DNA from: Candidatus Thiomargarita nelsonii
GTDB taxonomy: Bacteria > Pseudomonadota > Gammaproteobacteria > Beggiatoales > Beggiatoaceae
Length of the DNA: 64,000 bases
Direction of reading: 5' to 3'
Assembly (NCBI GenBank): GCA_000785145.2
Contig: JSZA02000004.1
Coordinates: 40,070-104,069, forward strand
Made by a program: the position numbers and the translations under genes. Of this stretch, positions 34,401-43,328 are shown piece after piece (position 1 is the stretch's first letter; every line of letters starts with the position of its first letter). The notes under the pieces were generated by a model that searched no databases, was not told the DNA's origin, and saw only the letters and a list, made by a program, of their open reading frames with translations.

Positions 34401-35376
34401 CATCCAATTCATGGGCTAAACGCTCATCATAAGGGCGGCGTTGCTCAGCAAATTCTTCGCCGGAGTTGTCAAAAAGCCTGGCTAAGCGTTGTTCTAAACC
34501 AAGCTTGGCTTGGCGACGGAAATAGTCTTCAACCGATTCTTCTTCGGGTATGTCGGGAAAATCGGGTAGATAATTTTTACCCAGGCTTAATTCTAAATTA
34601 CAGCGTTGAGCAATTTGCCAAGTATTTTCTATGGCTTCTGGTATATCGGCAAACAATTCCGCCATTTCTTGCCCAGTACGCAAATATTGTTGTGGACTAT
34701 GGCGGTGAGGGCGATTTTTATCAGTGATGATTTTACTATCGTGAATACAGACACGGACTTCATGGGCATCAAACTCGTCAGTGTTCAGAAAGCACACATC
34801 ATTGGTGGCAACGACGGGAATGCCCGTCTCTAAAGCGAGTTCAACAGCGGCATGGATAGCCTCTTCTTCATTAGGCCGACCGGTGCGTTGTAATTCAAGA
34901 TAAAAACGCTTTGGAAACAAAGCATTCCAGTCATCCAAGCGTTGCCGTGCTAACTGGGCTTGTCCTGCCAACAAGGCTTGTTCTATCTCGCCCTCGCGCC
35001 CCCCAGAGAGTGCAATCAAGCCCTCCGTCGCACCCTTAAACCAGGCATGATGTAAGTAAGGCACATCTTTAACCTGTCCTTCGGTATAACTGCGTGAAAC
35101 GAGGCGTGTGAGATTGCGATAACCAATATCGTTTTGGCACAATAAAACGAGTCGAGATGTGGACTCATGTAGTCGCACATCGACACCAATAATAGGTTTA
35201 ATCCCAGCCGATTGTGCCGCACGGTAGAATTTAACGAGGGCAAAGAGATTGCTTTGGTCTGTGATAGCACAGGCGGGCATGCCCGCCTCTCGCACTGCTT
35301 TCACTAGTGGTTTAATGCGGATAAGGCTATCAAGCAGCGAGTATTCGGAGTGTAAATGTAGATGGACAAAACGCAT
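31486..35376 (-). CDS. dnaE: DnaE, DNA polymerase III alpha subunit, with a mini-intein
   Basis: This is the replicative polymerase catalytic subunit. The order is: PHP domain (FVHLHLHSEYSLLDS), palm with the catalytic acidic motif (SMPDFDIDFCMEGRDDVI), fingers (GVIVYQEQVMQIAQVLAGY), tau-binding/OB fold (RVAGWVIELRTTSNQRGRM). The total of 1296 residues exceeds the usual 1150-1160 because a 150-residue intein interrupts the conserved GGADLLRR/CMGKKNPKEMAEQR segment; without it the protein is 1146 residues. The residue after the intein is Cys where most DnaE have Ala, which suits splicing. The rest of the gene is intact. Confidence 0.97.
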   Translation of the reverse strand: MRFVHLHLHSEYSLLDSLIRIKPLVKAVREAGMPACAITDQSNLFALVKFYRAAQSAGIKPIIGVDVRLHESTSRLVLLCQNDIGYRNLTRLVSRSYTEGQVKDVPYLHHAWFKGATEGLIALSGGREGEIEQALLAGQAQLARQRLDDWNALFPKRFYLELQRTGRPNEEEAIHAAVELALETGIPVVATNDVCFLNTDEFDAHEVRVCIHDSKIITDKNRPHRHSPQQYLRTGQEMAELFADIPEAIENTWQIAQRCNLELSLGKNYLPDFPDIPEEESVEDYFRRQAKLGLEQRLARLFDNSGEEFAEQRRPYDERLAHELDVIVQMGFPGYFLIVADFIQWAKENHIPVGPGRGSGAGSLVAYALSITDLDPIHYYLLFERFLNPERVSMPDFDIDFCMEGRDDVINYVAQRYGRERVSQIITYGTMTAKAVVRDVGRVLAHPHGFVDKIAKLIPFELGITLDKALEKEDTLRSRYQQEEDVRALIDMARQLEGLTRNSGKHAGGVVIAPTVLTDFTPLYCEQDSTDLMTQFDKNDVEAVGLVKFDFLGLRTLTIIKWALETINRFADPQIDISKIPLDDAQTYDLLKRGDTTAVFQLESSGIKKLVRQLLPDSFEEIIALVALYRPGPLQSGMVDDFIKRKHGEAKIEYPHPDLAPILKSTYGVIVYQEQVMQIAQVLAGYTLGGADLLRRCLSGTTEILDAATGRLVTLSEIASKHEYWLGRKVFCLSLETQKITQQPITAIYPNGIRDVWEITTKTHRKIRATGDHLFYTLLGWKPLNDFKVKDRIGLALPITHSSDISESDVFWDEIVSIEYIGKEEVFDLSIPETHNFVANDFIAHNCMGKKNPKEMAEQRTVFTEGAVARGVNEKKSTDIFDLMENFAAYGFNRSHSAAYALVSYQTAWLKAHYPAAFMAAVLSADMDNTDKVVMLTEECRTMKLNVLPPNINAGCYKFTVSEEQNQSINYGLGAIKGAGEAAVDNIVTERDKNRHFTDLFDFCRRVDLRKVSRRLLEPLIKSGAFDNLGANRAVMFASLANAIKMAERHSNDTATGQNDIFALNNNAQKSSEEKPLFAQNVKPWSDKEQLKGEKESLGLYISGHPIKAYLAELAPHIQLVKIRPTEKTKTVRVAGWVIELRTTSNQRGRMAFITLDDSTGRLEVKVYSELYPTVQEMLIKDTLLMVEGEVRFDEYSGGYSMTAQKIFTLDSARETFAKCLELSVSAQEAPEAFAKKIVDTLSHHRQERCSVLIHYQRADAQVDLLLGKSWRVNPTAGLLQDLKNVLGEDEVKVVY
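32839..33288 (-). other. DnaE mini-intein (150 residues, no homing endonuclease)
   Basis: Starts with Cys1 (CLSGTTEILDA, block A), has a block B-like RATGDHLFY with the conserved His, and ends with block F (EEVFDLSIPETHNFVAND) and block G FIAHN followed by Cys+1. All splicing residues (Cys1, block B His, penultimate His, terminal Asn, Cys+1) are present. There is no room for a LAGLIDADG or HNH endonuclease between blocks B and F. It is inserted after LLRR, a different site from the split cyanobacterial DnaE intein, which sits before CFNKSHS. Confidence 0.95.
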
Positions 35377-35398
35377 AAAAAGTGAAAAGTCTTTTCTT

Positions 35399-35755
35399 TC
35401 ACTCCGCTTTTGGCGGGGGCTCAGGTTCGTTGGGTAGGTTGACGACGGGCTCTTGAGCAGATGCCATCACTGTCGGCCAACTGTTAAATGGGAAGGGTTT
35501 TTCTTCGCTGTTGTAAGTGAGATAAAGTAGTATTTGATTAATATAGATACTGAGACTTTGTCCTAGTGGGAGTAGGCGATCATTGACCTTGCCCGTTAAT
35601 AGCACGACTCCAAATTGAAAGAGCATAACGATACCTGTGACAATGATGGCAACATAACAAGCGACGGCGTAGAGCAACATGAAAAAACCGCGTAGCCATG
35701 TGTTGAGTGACAGCAGATTTTCTCTTATTTGTTCTCTTAATTCTTCTTTTCTCAT
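35399..35755 (-). CDS. DUF4389 membrane protein
   Basis: A 118-residue protein with two close hydrophobic helices (LRGFFMLLYAVACYVAIIVT and VMLFQFGVVLLTG) and the family-like segment LGQSLSIYINQILLYLTYNSEEKPFPFNSWP. This matches DUF4389, small integral membrane proteins of gammaproteobacteria with no assigned function. A proline/glutamate tail follows. It lies 22 bp upstream of dnaE on the same strand and may share its transcript. Confidence 0.75.
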   Translation of the reverse strand: MRKEELREQIRENLLSLNTWLRGFFMLLYAVACYVAIIVTGIVMLFQFGVVLLTGKVNDRLLPLGQSLSIYINQILLYLTYNSEEKPFPFNSWPTVMASAQEPVVNLPNEPEPPPKAE

Positions 35756-35776
35756 TTTATTTAATCTACTTTGAAA

Positions 35777-35830
35777 ATTCGACGCGGAGCGTCGAGGCAG
35801 GCATTCCCACGCAGAGCGTGGGAACGAGAA
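35777..35830. repeat. GACGCGGAGCGTCGA / CCCACGCAGAGCGTGGG repeat
   Basis: An inverted copy of the two-palindrome unit seen at 31420-31472, in the gap before the DUF4389 gene. Confidence 0.85.
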
Positions 35831-35836
35831 AATATT

Positions 35837-36493
35837 TTACTTTTCTTGTAATAACTCGATGAGTTCTATAAGCATATTTTCAATATTTTCCAAACGCCTT
35901 TCCATCTTGGCGCGATGGTCCTGGTTTGAGCCATAGCGACCACTCGGCATACCCTGTCTGCCACGATAAGGCTGATTATAGTAAGGTCTGGGTCCATAAT
36001 GTGGCTGCATATTTTGTTGCCCATTCCAAGGTCCCATGGGATGGCGTGGCGGCATCATCATGCCCCTTTCTTTCCACATTTTCTCACGCATCTCTTGCTG
36101 GCGCTGCCGCATCTCATCCATCAGACGCCACCGTTCTTGTGGACTATTGGCTTGGCGCATTTTGTCTCTGAACGCTTGCATCTCTTGCCTCTGTGCATTC
36201 TGTTCTTCCATCGCCTGCTGTCGTTTTTCCATCATTTCCTGATAGGCTTTGTCAGGTCCAGCGGCAGGCACTGGTGGTGCTGGTGGTGCAGGTGGTGTCA
36301 TCTCAGCAGGTGGTGCTGGTGGTGTCTCCTCAGCAGGTGCTGCGGGTGGTGGTGTCACCTCAGCAGGTGCTGCGGGTGGTGGTGTCATCTCAGCAGGTGG
36401 TGGCGTTACCTCTGGTGCCGAGCTTTCCTGCGCTAAGGCATAACCACTGAGTGCTAATGATATGACAGTAGGTAATACATATTTTTTCATCAT
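35837..36493 (-). CDS. Exported proline-rich, methionine-rich protein of unknown function
   Basis: A signal peptide (YVLPTVISLALSGYALAQ) is followed by a repeat region built of E(V/M/E)TPPPA(A/E)PA units (about residues 27-78). Then comes a charged helical, Gln/Met/Arg-rich part (MMEKRQQAMEEQNAQRQEM, LMDEMRQRQQEMREKMW), a Gly/Pro/Tyr/Arg-rich stretch and a short C-terminal leucine coiled coil (LENIENMLIELIELLQ). No family is recognised. The composition suggests a periplasmic or surface protein. The 5' repeats could vary in number. Confidence 0.55.
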   Translation of the reverse strand: MMKKYVLPTVISLALSGYALAQESSAPEVTPPPAEMTPPPAAPAEVTPPPAAPAEETPPAPPAEMTPPAPPAPPVPAAGPDKAYQEMMEKRQQAMEEQNAQRQEMQAFRDKMRQANSPQERWRLMDEMRQRQQEMREKMWKERGMMMPPRHPMGPWNGQQNMQPHYGPRPYYNQPYRGRQGMPSGRYGSNQDHRAKMERRLENIENMLIELIELLQEK

Positions 36494-36597
36494 AAATAAA
36501 TTTCCTTTGTGTTACTAAGTGCCTAGAGCACTGTCCGAGCATGATGGGGACATCAGGACATTGTATCAAGCTTTCTAAGTACAAGCCAAGCCGTTTT

Positions 36598-37173
36598 TTA
36601 AGCCTTTAAAAATATTTTTACGCCAATCTCGTCTAATAATTTCGCTGTCTCATATAATGGCAAGCCCATCACTCCAGAATAACTACCTATAATACGTTCA
36701 ATAAAAACACTGGCAAGTCCTTGAATGGCATAACTGCCTGCCTTATCCATGGGCTCACCTGTTGCAACATAAGCTTGTATGTCCGCCTCAGTCAATTGAC
36801 GAAAATACACTTTGTTGATATTCAAACGCACTTTTTCTTGTGTTGTTGTTACCAACGCCACTGCCGTCATGACTTTATGAGAGCCCCCTGATAATTGCCT
36901 CAGCATTTGTTTGGCATCGTTTTCATCAAGCGGTTTGCCAAGTATTTGTTTATTACACACGATGGTCGTATCGGCACCTAATACTGGTTGTGCTGTTGAC
37001 AGTGCCAAACGTCCTGCACGGGCTTTGGCTAATGCCAAGCGAATCACATAATCTTGTGGTATTTCATGAGGATGGGGTGTTTCATCAACGTTGACTGCCA
37101 CTTTTTGATAGTTAATGTTAATTTGAGCGAGTAGCTCTGCTCTCCGGGGAGAGAGGGAAGCGAGATAAATCAT
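36598..37173 (-). CDS. maf: Maf-family nucleoside triphosphate pyrophosphatase
   Basis: Maf proteins hydrolyse non-canonical or modified NTPs and can influence septum formation. The ATG at 37173 (MIYLASLSPRRAELL) is chosen since the family starts this way; a TTG five codons upstream is less likely. Signature parts are ASLSPRRAELL, VDETPHP, VLGADTTIVCNKQILGKP and GSYAIQGLASVFIERIIGSYSGVMGLPL. 191 residues, intact. It lies 42 bp before rlmH and in the same direction. Confidence 0.92.
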   Translation of the reverse strand: MIYLASLSPRRAELLAQININYQKVAVNVDETPHPHEIPQDYVIRLALAKARAGRLALSTAQPVLGADTTIVCNKQILGKPLDENDAKQMLRQLSGGSHKVMTAVALVTTTQEKVRLNINKVYFRQLTEADIQAYVATGEPMDKAGSYAIQGLASVFIERIIGSYSGVMGLPLYETAKLLDEIGVKIFLKA

Positions 37174-37215
37174 AAGTCTCTTGTCCAAGATAAATCTTGG
37201 ACTCCTAGCATAGCA

Positions 37216-37677
37216 TTATGCACGATGATAAGGATGATTATTTATTATACTCCATGCACGATACAATTGTTCAGCGACGACAATCCGCACCAGTTGATGT
37301 GGCAATGTCAATGCGGATAATGACCAACGTTGTTGTGCCCGTTGCAAACAGGCTGTTGATAAACCTTCTGGTCCACCAACCAGTAAAGCCACTGTATTAT
37401 ATTCACGCATCCAGTAGGTGAATTGTTCTGCCAATTGAACAGTATTCCATACTTGCCCTCGCTCATCAAGGGCTATGACATACGCCCCTTGTGCAATCGC
37501 GGCTAAGGTATGCTCACCCTCTTGACGCTGCAAACGGGCTAAGTCAGCATTTTTGCTGCGCTTGCGTAGGGGAATTTCAATCAAATTTAAGTGGGGCAAG
37601 CGTTTGGCGTATTCGTTAAACCCCGTTTTGACCCATGTGGGCATTTTTTGTCCAACGCAAATTAAGTCAATGTGCAT
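37216..37677 (-). CDS. rlmH: RlmH, 23S rRNA pseudouridine-1915 N3-methyltransferase
   Basis: RlmH methylates pseudouridine 1915 in helix 69 of 23S rRNA, using a SPOUT (knotted) fold. The ATG at 37677 (MHIDLICVGQKMPTWVKTGF) is the conserved start. The knot motifs are YVIALDERGQVW, ALLVGGPEGLS and SLSALTLPHQLVRIVVAEQLYRA, in pieces, followed by the terminal NNHPYH. At 154 residues it is full length and intact. Confidence 0.96.
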   Translation of the reverse strand: MHIDLICVGQKMPTWVKTGFNEYAKRLPHLNLIEIPLRKRSKNADLARLQRQEGEHTLAAIAQGAYVIALDERGQVWNTVQLAEQFTYWMREYNTVALLVGGPEGLSTACLQRAQQRWSLSALTLPHQLVRIVVAEQLYRAWSIINNHPYHRA

Positions 37678-37689
37678 AAGTATCTTCCG

Positions 37690-37720
37690 TCGGTCCAAAG
37701 CTAAAGCTTTGGACTCCTGT
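37690..37720. repeat. GTCCAAAGCTAAAGCTTTGGACTCC palindrome
   Basis: An AGCTTTGGAC variant of the GGAGTCCAAG family, also at 14430-14454. It lies between recQ and rlmH. Confidence 0.8.
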
Positions 37721-37732
37721 TATTGTTATTTA

Positions 37733-39910
37733 TTAGCCACATTCACGCCATATATGCGCTCTAACACATTTTAAGATGCTATAATCATAGGCACCATTAA
37801 AAGCCTCAAACACCGATTTTAAAGTGTGTTGCTCTTCGGTAGGTCGTTCTAACAGATTGTCCTCAATATCGTGTATTTCTTCTTCTCTTAATTTAATGAC
37901 TTGACGCAATTCCAGTTGCCCTTGTTCAATCGTTTGAGAGAGATGATCGTAAATGGTTGAGGGTTTAAGCATGCGTTCCGCCGCTATTTGCTCTGGGGAT
38001 AATCCCCGATTAAAGGCTTCAAGTGTGATTTCTACCGACTCAGATAATATGGTCTCATCAGTCTTGGGGGCACTGATTGTGCTTGTAGGTTGTGTGTCTC
38101 CATATTGCGATGCATGAGCATCCACGACCTCAATAAAAATTTTACCATAACGTTCTAATTTTCGGGTGCCCACGCCTGATAATTGGGCAAATTCCGTTAA
38201 AGTCTGGGGGCGTTGTAGCACCATGTCCTCTAATGTACTATCATGGAAAATCACGTAAGGGGGCACACTTTGTTCGTGTGCCAATTCCAAGCGTTTAGTA
38301 CGCAAGGCTTCCCAAAGGATTTGATCTGTGTTTGTAAAGGTTTTTCTTAAACTACGGCTATATTTTTTCTCCTTTCTTACTTTGGGCTTAATATCTTTGC
38401 GTAAATCAATACGCTGTTCTCCCCGGAGTAGAGGCCATGATTTTTCAGTGAGTTGTACTCCCCCGTAGCCTTCGACATCAACTCTCGCAAATCCCGCCGC
38501 AATCAGTTGCCGAAAAACGGAATGCCACTCTGGCTCGCTTAATTCTTTGCCAATACCAAAGGTACTCACACGTTCATGTCTAAACTGTTCTATACGTTGA
38601 GTTGTTTTACCTAATAGCACGTCAACTAGATAATGAACGCCAAATCGTTGCTCAGTACGATAAACACAAGATAATGCTTTTTGTGCCGCTTCAGTGCCAT
38701 CCCAAGTGGCTACCGGTTCTAAACAAGTATCACAATTTCCACAAGGCTCAGGCAAATGATCATCAAAATAGGCTAATAAAGCTTGACGACGGCAAGTGGT
38801 CATTTCACAATAACCCAACATGGATTCTAATTTATGCCGTTCTATCCGTTTATGTTGTTCATCAGCCTCCGACTGCTCCATCATGCGCCGTAATAAGACG
38901 GCATCTTGTAAACCATAAGCCATCCACGCATTGGCGGGCAAACCATCGCGCCCCGCCCGTCCAGTTTCTTGATAATAGGCTTCAAGACTTTTTGGTAAAT
39001 CTAAATGGGCAACAAAGCGGACATTGGGTTTGTCAATCCCCATGCCAAAAGCGATAGTGGCTACAATAATCACGCCTTCTTCGCGTAAAAATCGCGTCTG
39101 ATTTTGTTTTCGTATTTGATTGTCTAATCCTGCATGATAGGGTAAGGCGAGACAGCCTTGTTTGCTAAACCAGTCGGCCACTTTTTCCACTTTTTTGCGC
39201 GATAAACAATAAATAATACCAGCATCGCCGTAATGCCCCTCCTCTTTGAGAAAATTTAATAGTTGATTTTGTGGTGTCTTTTTTTGTACCACATGATAGC
39301 GAATATTTGGACGATCAAAACCTGCGACAAATGCTTTGGCATTTTCTAAAGCTAAATGAGTTTTGATGTCTCGTTGCGTTGGTCCATCGGCGGTGGCGGT
39401 GAGCGCAATACGTGGAACGTTCGGAAAACGTTGGTGTAAAATGGAAAGTTCTACATATTCTGGTCGAAAATCATGCCCCCATTGGGAGACACAATGCGCC
39501 TCATCTATGGCAAATAATGCGATTTGGGCACTCTCCAGAAATTCTAAAAAGCGCGGCGTCATTAATTTTTCGGGGGCGACATATAGCAAGTCCAATTCAC
39601 CTTGGCGTAGTTGCCTTGATACTTCACGGGCTTGATCGAATGTTAAACTAGAATTGAGACAAGCGGCACGGATGCCAAATTGTTGCAAGGCACTGACTTG
39701 ATCTTGCATGAGAGCAATCAAAGGGGAAATCACTATCGCCACGCCCGGACGAATTTGGGCGGGTATTTGATAACACAGTGATTTACCACCACCTGTGGGC
39801 ATTAAGACGAGCGCATCGCCGCCTGCTAAGATGTGGTTGATAATGTTTTCTTGTTCACCACGAAAGTGTTGATAGCCAAATATATTGCGTAATATGTCTA
39901 GGGGAGTCAT
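37733..39910 (-). CDS. recQ: RecQ, 3'-5' DNA helicase
   Basis: RecQ unwinds recombination intermediates and stalled forks. The 725-residue protein has the helicase core with Walker [33 protein letters not shown] (DEAH box), LTATA and the C-terminal [10 protein letters not shown] motif; the RQC zinc-binding cysteines ([10 protein letters not shown]...CGNCDTC); winged helix; and an HRDC domain ([15 protein letters not shown]) followed by an extra C-terminal HTH-like region ([23 protein letters not shown]), as in the longer RecQ type. It is intact. Three TAACTGA heptamers directly abut its start codon. Confidence 0.96.
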   Translation of the reverse strand: MTPLDILRNIFGYQHFRGEQENIINHILAGGDALVLMPTGGGKSLCYQIPAQIRPGVAIVISPLIALMQDQVSALQQFGIRAACLNSSLTFDQAREVSRQLRQGELDLLYVAPEKLMTPRFLEFLESAQIALFAIDEAHCVSQWGHDFRPEYVELSILHQRFPNVPRIALTATADGPTQRDIKTHLALENAKAFVAGFDRPNIRYHVVQKKTPQNQLLNFLKEEGHYGDAGIIYCLSRKKVEKVADWFSKQGCLALPYHAGLDNQIRKQNQTRFLREEGVIIVATIAFGMGIDKPNVRFVAHLDLPKSLEAYYQETGRAGRDGLPANAWMAYGLQDAVLLRRMMEQSEADEQHKRIERHKLESMLGYCEMTTCRRQALLAYFDDHLPEPCGNCDTCLEPVATWDGTEAAQKALSCVYRTEQRFGVHYLVDVLLGKTTQRIEQFRHERVSTFGIGKELSEPEWHSVFRQLIAAGFARVDVEGYGGVQLTEKSWPLLRGEQRIDLRKDIKPKVRKEKKYSRSLRKTFTNTDQILWEALRTKRLELAHEQSVPPYVIFHDSTLEDMVLQRPQTLTEFAQLSGVGTRKLERYGKIFIEVVDAHASQYGDTQPTSTISAPKTDETILSESVEITLEAFNRGLSPEQIAAERMLKPSTIYDHLSQTIEQGQLELRQVIKLREEEIHDIEDNLLERPTEEQHTLKSVFEAFNGAYDYSILKCVRAHIWRECG

Positions 39911-39930
39911 CAGTTATCAGTTATCAGTTA
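39910..39930 (-). repeat. Three TAACTGA heptamers immediately upstream of recQ
   Basis: On the + strand TCAGTTA is repeated three times, so TAACTGA lies directly before the recQ ATG and replaces any normal ribosome-site spacing. Confidence 0.85.
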
Positions 39931-40048
39931 TTATGTTAGGAGTCGGCCAGATTTATCTTGGACGTCAAGTCAAAAAATGTGTTAAAGTTTATGCCGATTC
40001 ACTACAAACTTTTCATTTTACCTTAAAAATCCAAAGGAAACTTTTGAT

Positions 40049-41527
40049 ATGAAAAAACAGCTCCAATTGATCGCCGCGAGTTTACTCGTCAGTGCAGTGA
40101 GCCTACCCTCGTATGCAGAGATGCCAGTGCCGCCGATCTTGGCTAAGGCAGTCTCTGAGTCCTCAACTTATGGTCTGGTTAAGACTCTCCTCTCTGAGGA
40201 TTCTCTCCGTTTCACTTTGCAACATCGTATCAATGGGGGCGATCCTCTCCCAATCGAGACGATAGAAATCCCTTTGAAGGACATCAAAGAAAATCCGGTG
40301 GTTTTCTTGAGAGTCGTCAGAGAGAACTTTTCTAAGCTTTTAGAAAAGCAAGAAAAACCGGTGCAGGTTGAGACAGAGCTTGAGTTTTTGTTGTCGGCAG
40401 AGGCGGAGCAACTTCTCGGAAAATTGCCCCCACTGTCTATTAAGGGCAAGAAAGACAACGAAGAGAGTAGCGAAACTTCTCTGGAAATTCCAGCCTATCG
40501 GCGCGAGGGGCTCATAGATTGGAAAGGTTTGACGGCTCAGTTGACTTTGACTGAAAATCTGAAGACGCTCAGCTTAAATTTCGCGGGGCTTTTGTTTGAA
40601 GATAAACAATTATCCGCGTCATTGTCATTGGGAGAGAGCAGCTTTAGTGGGGAATTTAATGCCAATAAAACGCCCACTAAAATGGACTTGAGTTTGCCCA
40701 TGCTTCAAGTGCGTAAGCATACTTACCTTTTGAATGTACATGATCTTTCTTCCAAGTTGACCACCAATCAAACCAGTAAAGATCTTAAACTGGGTCACTT
40801 GAAATTCAATGTGGGACATTTGGATGTCAGTAGAGACAAGTCCAAATACAGCTTTGATGGTTTGGTGGCGAAGGCAGACGGTGAAGAAGGGCAAGGCGGC
40901 GTTATCAATTATACCTTACAGGCGCAAATTGATAGCCTGACACTCAAAGATGTTTCAGGGGTGAGTTTGGTAGAAAACTGGGAAATTCGCAATTTGGATG
41001 AGGAGGCTTTGGCGGAGTTGCAAACAACGGCTCGGGAAAATCGACGCCAAATCAAAAATCCAAAAACGATGATTGTCACCATGTTAGACAAATTGACGGA
41101 AGTGTTGCCTAAGTTAGCGGCCAAATCCCCAGAAATCGCGCTGACTGACTTGACTGTGAAAACGCCAAATGGGAACGCGGTGCAAAGCAATGCGAGCGTC
41201 ACCCTCAACAAAAAAGGGACTTCCTTGAGTGAGGCATTACAGGTACAAGGGGCGTTTAGCATCAGCAAAGATTGGACCAAACGAATCTTGGCAAAGATAA
41301 CCTTTTATACCATGCTGAAAGATTTCGGCGATATGCAACTCAGTGAGGATGATTTGGCTTTTTTGAAACAACAAGCAGAAGCCGCTAGTGAGCAACAAAT
41401 TTCAGTGTTTGTGGGGCTCAAGTGGCTGGTTGATACGGGTAATGACAGCTACAAGATTGTTGTTGCTCTTAAAGATAAGAAGCTGAACGTTAATGGTATG
41501 GAAATCCCTTTGCCTTTTATTGAATAA
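40049..41527 (+). CDS. Exported DUF945-like (YdgA-type) protein
   Basis: A signal peptide (LIAASLLVSAVSLPSYA) is followed by a 470-residue beta-rich region with repeated amphipathic strands (LTAQLTLTENLKTLSLNFAG, YTLQAQIDSLTLKDVSG) and WEIRNLDEEALAELQ, a motif typical of DUF945/YdgA proteins. These are periplasmic proteins of unclear function. A segment LTDLTVKTPNGNAVQSNA near the C-terminus also fits. It is monocistronic with its own terminator and is intact. Confidence 0.62.
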   Translation: MKKQLQLIAASLLVSAVSLPSYAEMPVPPILAKAVSESSTYGLVKTLLSEDSLRFTLQHRINGGDPLPIETIEIPLKDIKENPVVFLRVVRENFSKLLEKQEKPVQVETELEFLLSAEAEQLLGKLPPLSIKGKKDNEESSETSLEIPAYRREGLIDWKGLTAQLTLTENLKTLSLNFAGLLFEDKQLSASLSLGESSFSGEFNANKTPTKMDLSLPMLQVRKHTYLLNVHDLSSKLTTNQTSKDLKLGHLKFNVGHLDVSRDKSKYSFDGLVAKADGEEGQGGVINYTLQAQIDSLTLKDVSGVSLVENWEIRNLDEEALAELQTTARENRRQIKNPKTMIVTMLDKLTEVLPKLAAKSPEIALTDLTVKTPNGNAVQSNASVTLNKKGTSLSEALQVQGAFSISKDWTKRILAKITFYTMLKDFGDMQLSEDDLAFLKQQAEAASEQQISVFVGLKWLVDTGNDSYKIVVALKDKKLNVNGMEIPLPFIE

Positions 41528-41535
41528 ATAGTATT

Positions 41536-41573
41536 TAAAAATCCTATTTCTTAAAGAAATAGGATTTTTTTTT
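41536..41573. terminator. AAATCCTATTTCTT-type terminator
   Basis: AAAAATCCTATTTCTTAAAG is followed by AAATAGGATTTTTTTTT. It stands between the DUF945-like gene and the AlbA_2 gene. Confidence 0.85.
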
Positions 41574-41591
41574 GTGTCGAGCTAAAAAAAA

Positions 41592-42764
41592 ATGAACATT
41601 GTTGAAATAGGTGAAATCATTAATGCTGGTGAAACGAGTCGGGTACAGTTCAAAAAAGAACTTAAAGCCAAACAAGCAGATGATCTTGTTGCTGAATTAG
41701 TAGCCATGTCTAATTTTGAGGGCGGAAAAATCCTAATTGGTATTGAAGATAAAAAAGGGACTGTTATTGGACTTGGGTTCGATGCCTTAGAAAAAGCTAA
41801 TAATTATCTCTTTAATTGGGCGACAAATAATATCAAACCAGCAGTGACAATATTTACTGAAACGGTATCTATTGATGGCAAATTTATTCTGGTTGTCACC
41901 ATTCCCGCCGGCATTGATAAACCCTATTGTGATAAAAATATGGTTTATTGGATCAAATCTGCTGCTAATAAAAGACGTGTATCTCCTGATGAATTAAAAC
42001 GTTTATATCAATCAGCCGGAAAATTATATGCAGACAGGCAAGCGATTGAAGATACTTCTGTCTCTGATGTTGATTTACCTTTGTTTCGAGCTTTTTACCA
42101 AAAAAGATATCATGAAGAAATTGAAACGGATGAAATATCACGTTTAATGACAAATTTGCGACTCATCAAGGATAATAAATTAACGTTAGCTGGTGCCTTA
42201 CTTTTTGGTAAAAATACAGAAGTTTTATTGCCTGATTCACAGTTGTCTGTCATTTGGTTTTGGGGAAAAGAATTTATTACTGATGATTATAGAAGTAGTG
42301 AAAATATGACCGGTAATTTATTACAACAATATCAAACCTCTGTTAATTTTGTATTTAGCATACTGAGGAAAATTCAGGGTGAACAAAGTTTTAACAGTCT
42401 TGGAATACCTGAAATTCCTAAGCTCGTTTTTGAAGAAATTATAATTAATGCTTTGGTACATCGAGATTATTTTATTCATGATTCAATTAAACTGTTTATT
42501 TTTGAGGATAGAATAGAGATAACAAGCCCGGGAAAATTGCCAAATAATCTTTCTGTTGAAGATATTAAACGAGGCATTCAACGCCGTTCAAGAAATATTG
42601 TTTTGACTTCTTATGTTAGTGATGTATTACCCTATAGAGGTATTGGCAGTGGTATTTTAAGATCGCTACAGGCTTATCCTCACATTGATTTTGAAAATAA
42701 TACCGTGGCTGAATATTTTAAGGTGACAATTTATAGACCAGAAATAAAACAAATTATTACCTAG
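41592..42764 (+). CDS. Schlafen/AlbA_2 domain ATP-binding regulator-like protein
   Basis: The N-terminal AlbA_2 (Schlafen-type) domain is clear: ETSRVQFKKELKAKQADDLV, ELVAMSNFEGGKILIGIEDK, GTVIGLG. The C-terminal half is the HATPase_c_4/RecG-like region (FEEIIINALVHRDYF, IKLFIFEDRIEITSPGKLPN, RNIVLTSYVSDVLPYRGIGSGI). Such proteins are annotated as putative transcriptional regulators or helicase-like, and some occur with defence genes. 390 residues, intact. The stop TAG is part of the CTAG end of a MITE (42761). Confidence 0.8.
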   Translation: MNIVEIGEIINAGETSRVQFKKELKAKQADDLVAELVAMSNFEGGKILIGIEDKKGTVIGLGFDALEKANNYLFNWATNNIKPAVTIFTETVSIDGKFILVVTIPAGIDKPYCDKNMVYWIKSAANKRRVSPDELKRLYQSAGKLYADRQAIEDTSVSDVDLPLFRAFYQKRYHEEIETDEISRLMTNLRLIKDNKLTLAGALLFGKNTEVLLPDSQLSVIWFWGKEFITDDYRSSENMTGNLLQQYQTSVNFVFSILRKIQGEQSFNSLGIPEIPKLVFEEIIINALVHRDYFIHDSIKLFIFEDRIEITSPGKLPNNLSVEDIKRGIQRRSRNIVLTSYVSDVLPYRGIGSGILRSLQAYPHIDFENNTVAEYFKVTIYRPEIKQIIT

Positions 42765-42848
42765 GGCAACCACAAGGGATTGCCCCTACTTCGTTACCGA
42801 AGTAAAAATCACGGTTAATGTAGGGGCAATCCTTTATGGTTGCCCTAG
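42761..42848. repeat. 88-bp MITE with CTAG at both ends
   Basis: CTAGGGCAACCACAAGGGAT...complement...GGTTGCCCTAG, with CTAG at 42761-42764 and 42845-42848. The left CTAG supplies the stop codon of the upstream gene. Confidence 0.85.
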
Positions 42849-43328
42849 TTGTTTTATGCACGTTCCTAAATTTAGTTAGCACACTAAATTGTAAACTACT
42901 TTTGAAGGGTGCCTAAATTTTTCATTAATTCTACTACTTTGGTGGATACGCTATCGCTTAATCCACCCTACAAGCCTACAAGCCTACAAGCCTCTCTCTC
43001 ACGTTATCAGTTATCAGTTATCAGTTATTAATAAAAGGCTTAAAATTGTAAATGTTGCAAAAACAGACTTCTTGATTTAACTTATAATTTAAGCTAAGGA
43101 ACGTGCATAAAATAATTTAGTCAACTTCAAAACCAGACCTGGCAGGTTAAAAACCAAACCTGCCAGGTCAAAGTCAAATTCAGGTATGGTTGTGCCTTTG
43201 ACCTGCCAGGTTTGGTTTTAACCTGGCAGGTCTTGTTTTGACTTTGGTTTTGACTTTCAGACGTTATTTCATGCACGTTCCTAAGCTGTTTTTGATAGCT
43301 GTTTACTGATAACTGAGAACTAACAGAT
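42849..43328. repeat. Repeat-only gap: several unrelated repeat families
   Basis: No gene is seen in 480 bp. Contents: a GGTGGATACGCTATCGCTTAAT half element (42941-42970); a short CAAGCCTA tandem (42970-42993); TAACTGA heptamers (43007-43027 as TCAGTTA, one at 43310-43316); ACCTGCCAGGT palindromes in four copies (43135-43232); and the word GCACGTTCCTAA at 42858 and 43274, inverted at 43096. The final TAACTGA lies 13 bp before the next gene. Confidence 0.75.

Noticed and set aside
36193..36450. Long open frames on the + strand opposite the proline-rich protein
   Set aside because: They mirror the repetitive TPPPA codons of the minus-strand gene, have low-complexity Val/Gly/Ser composition and no ribosome site; the minus frame has a signal peptide.
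43135..43232. ACCTGCCAGGT palindromes as operator sites for the hybrid sensor gene
   Set aside because: They occur in four irregular copies amid other repeats about 100 bp before the gene; nothing ties them to a regulator, so they are listed only as repeats.
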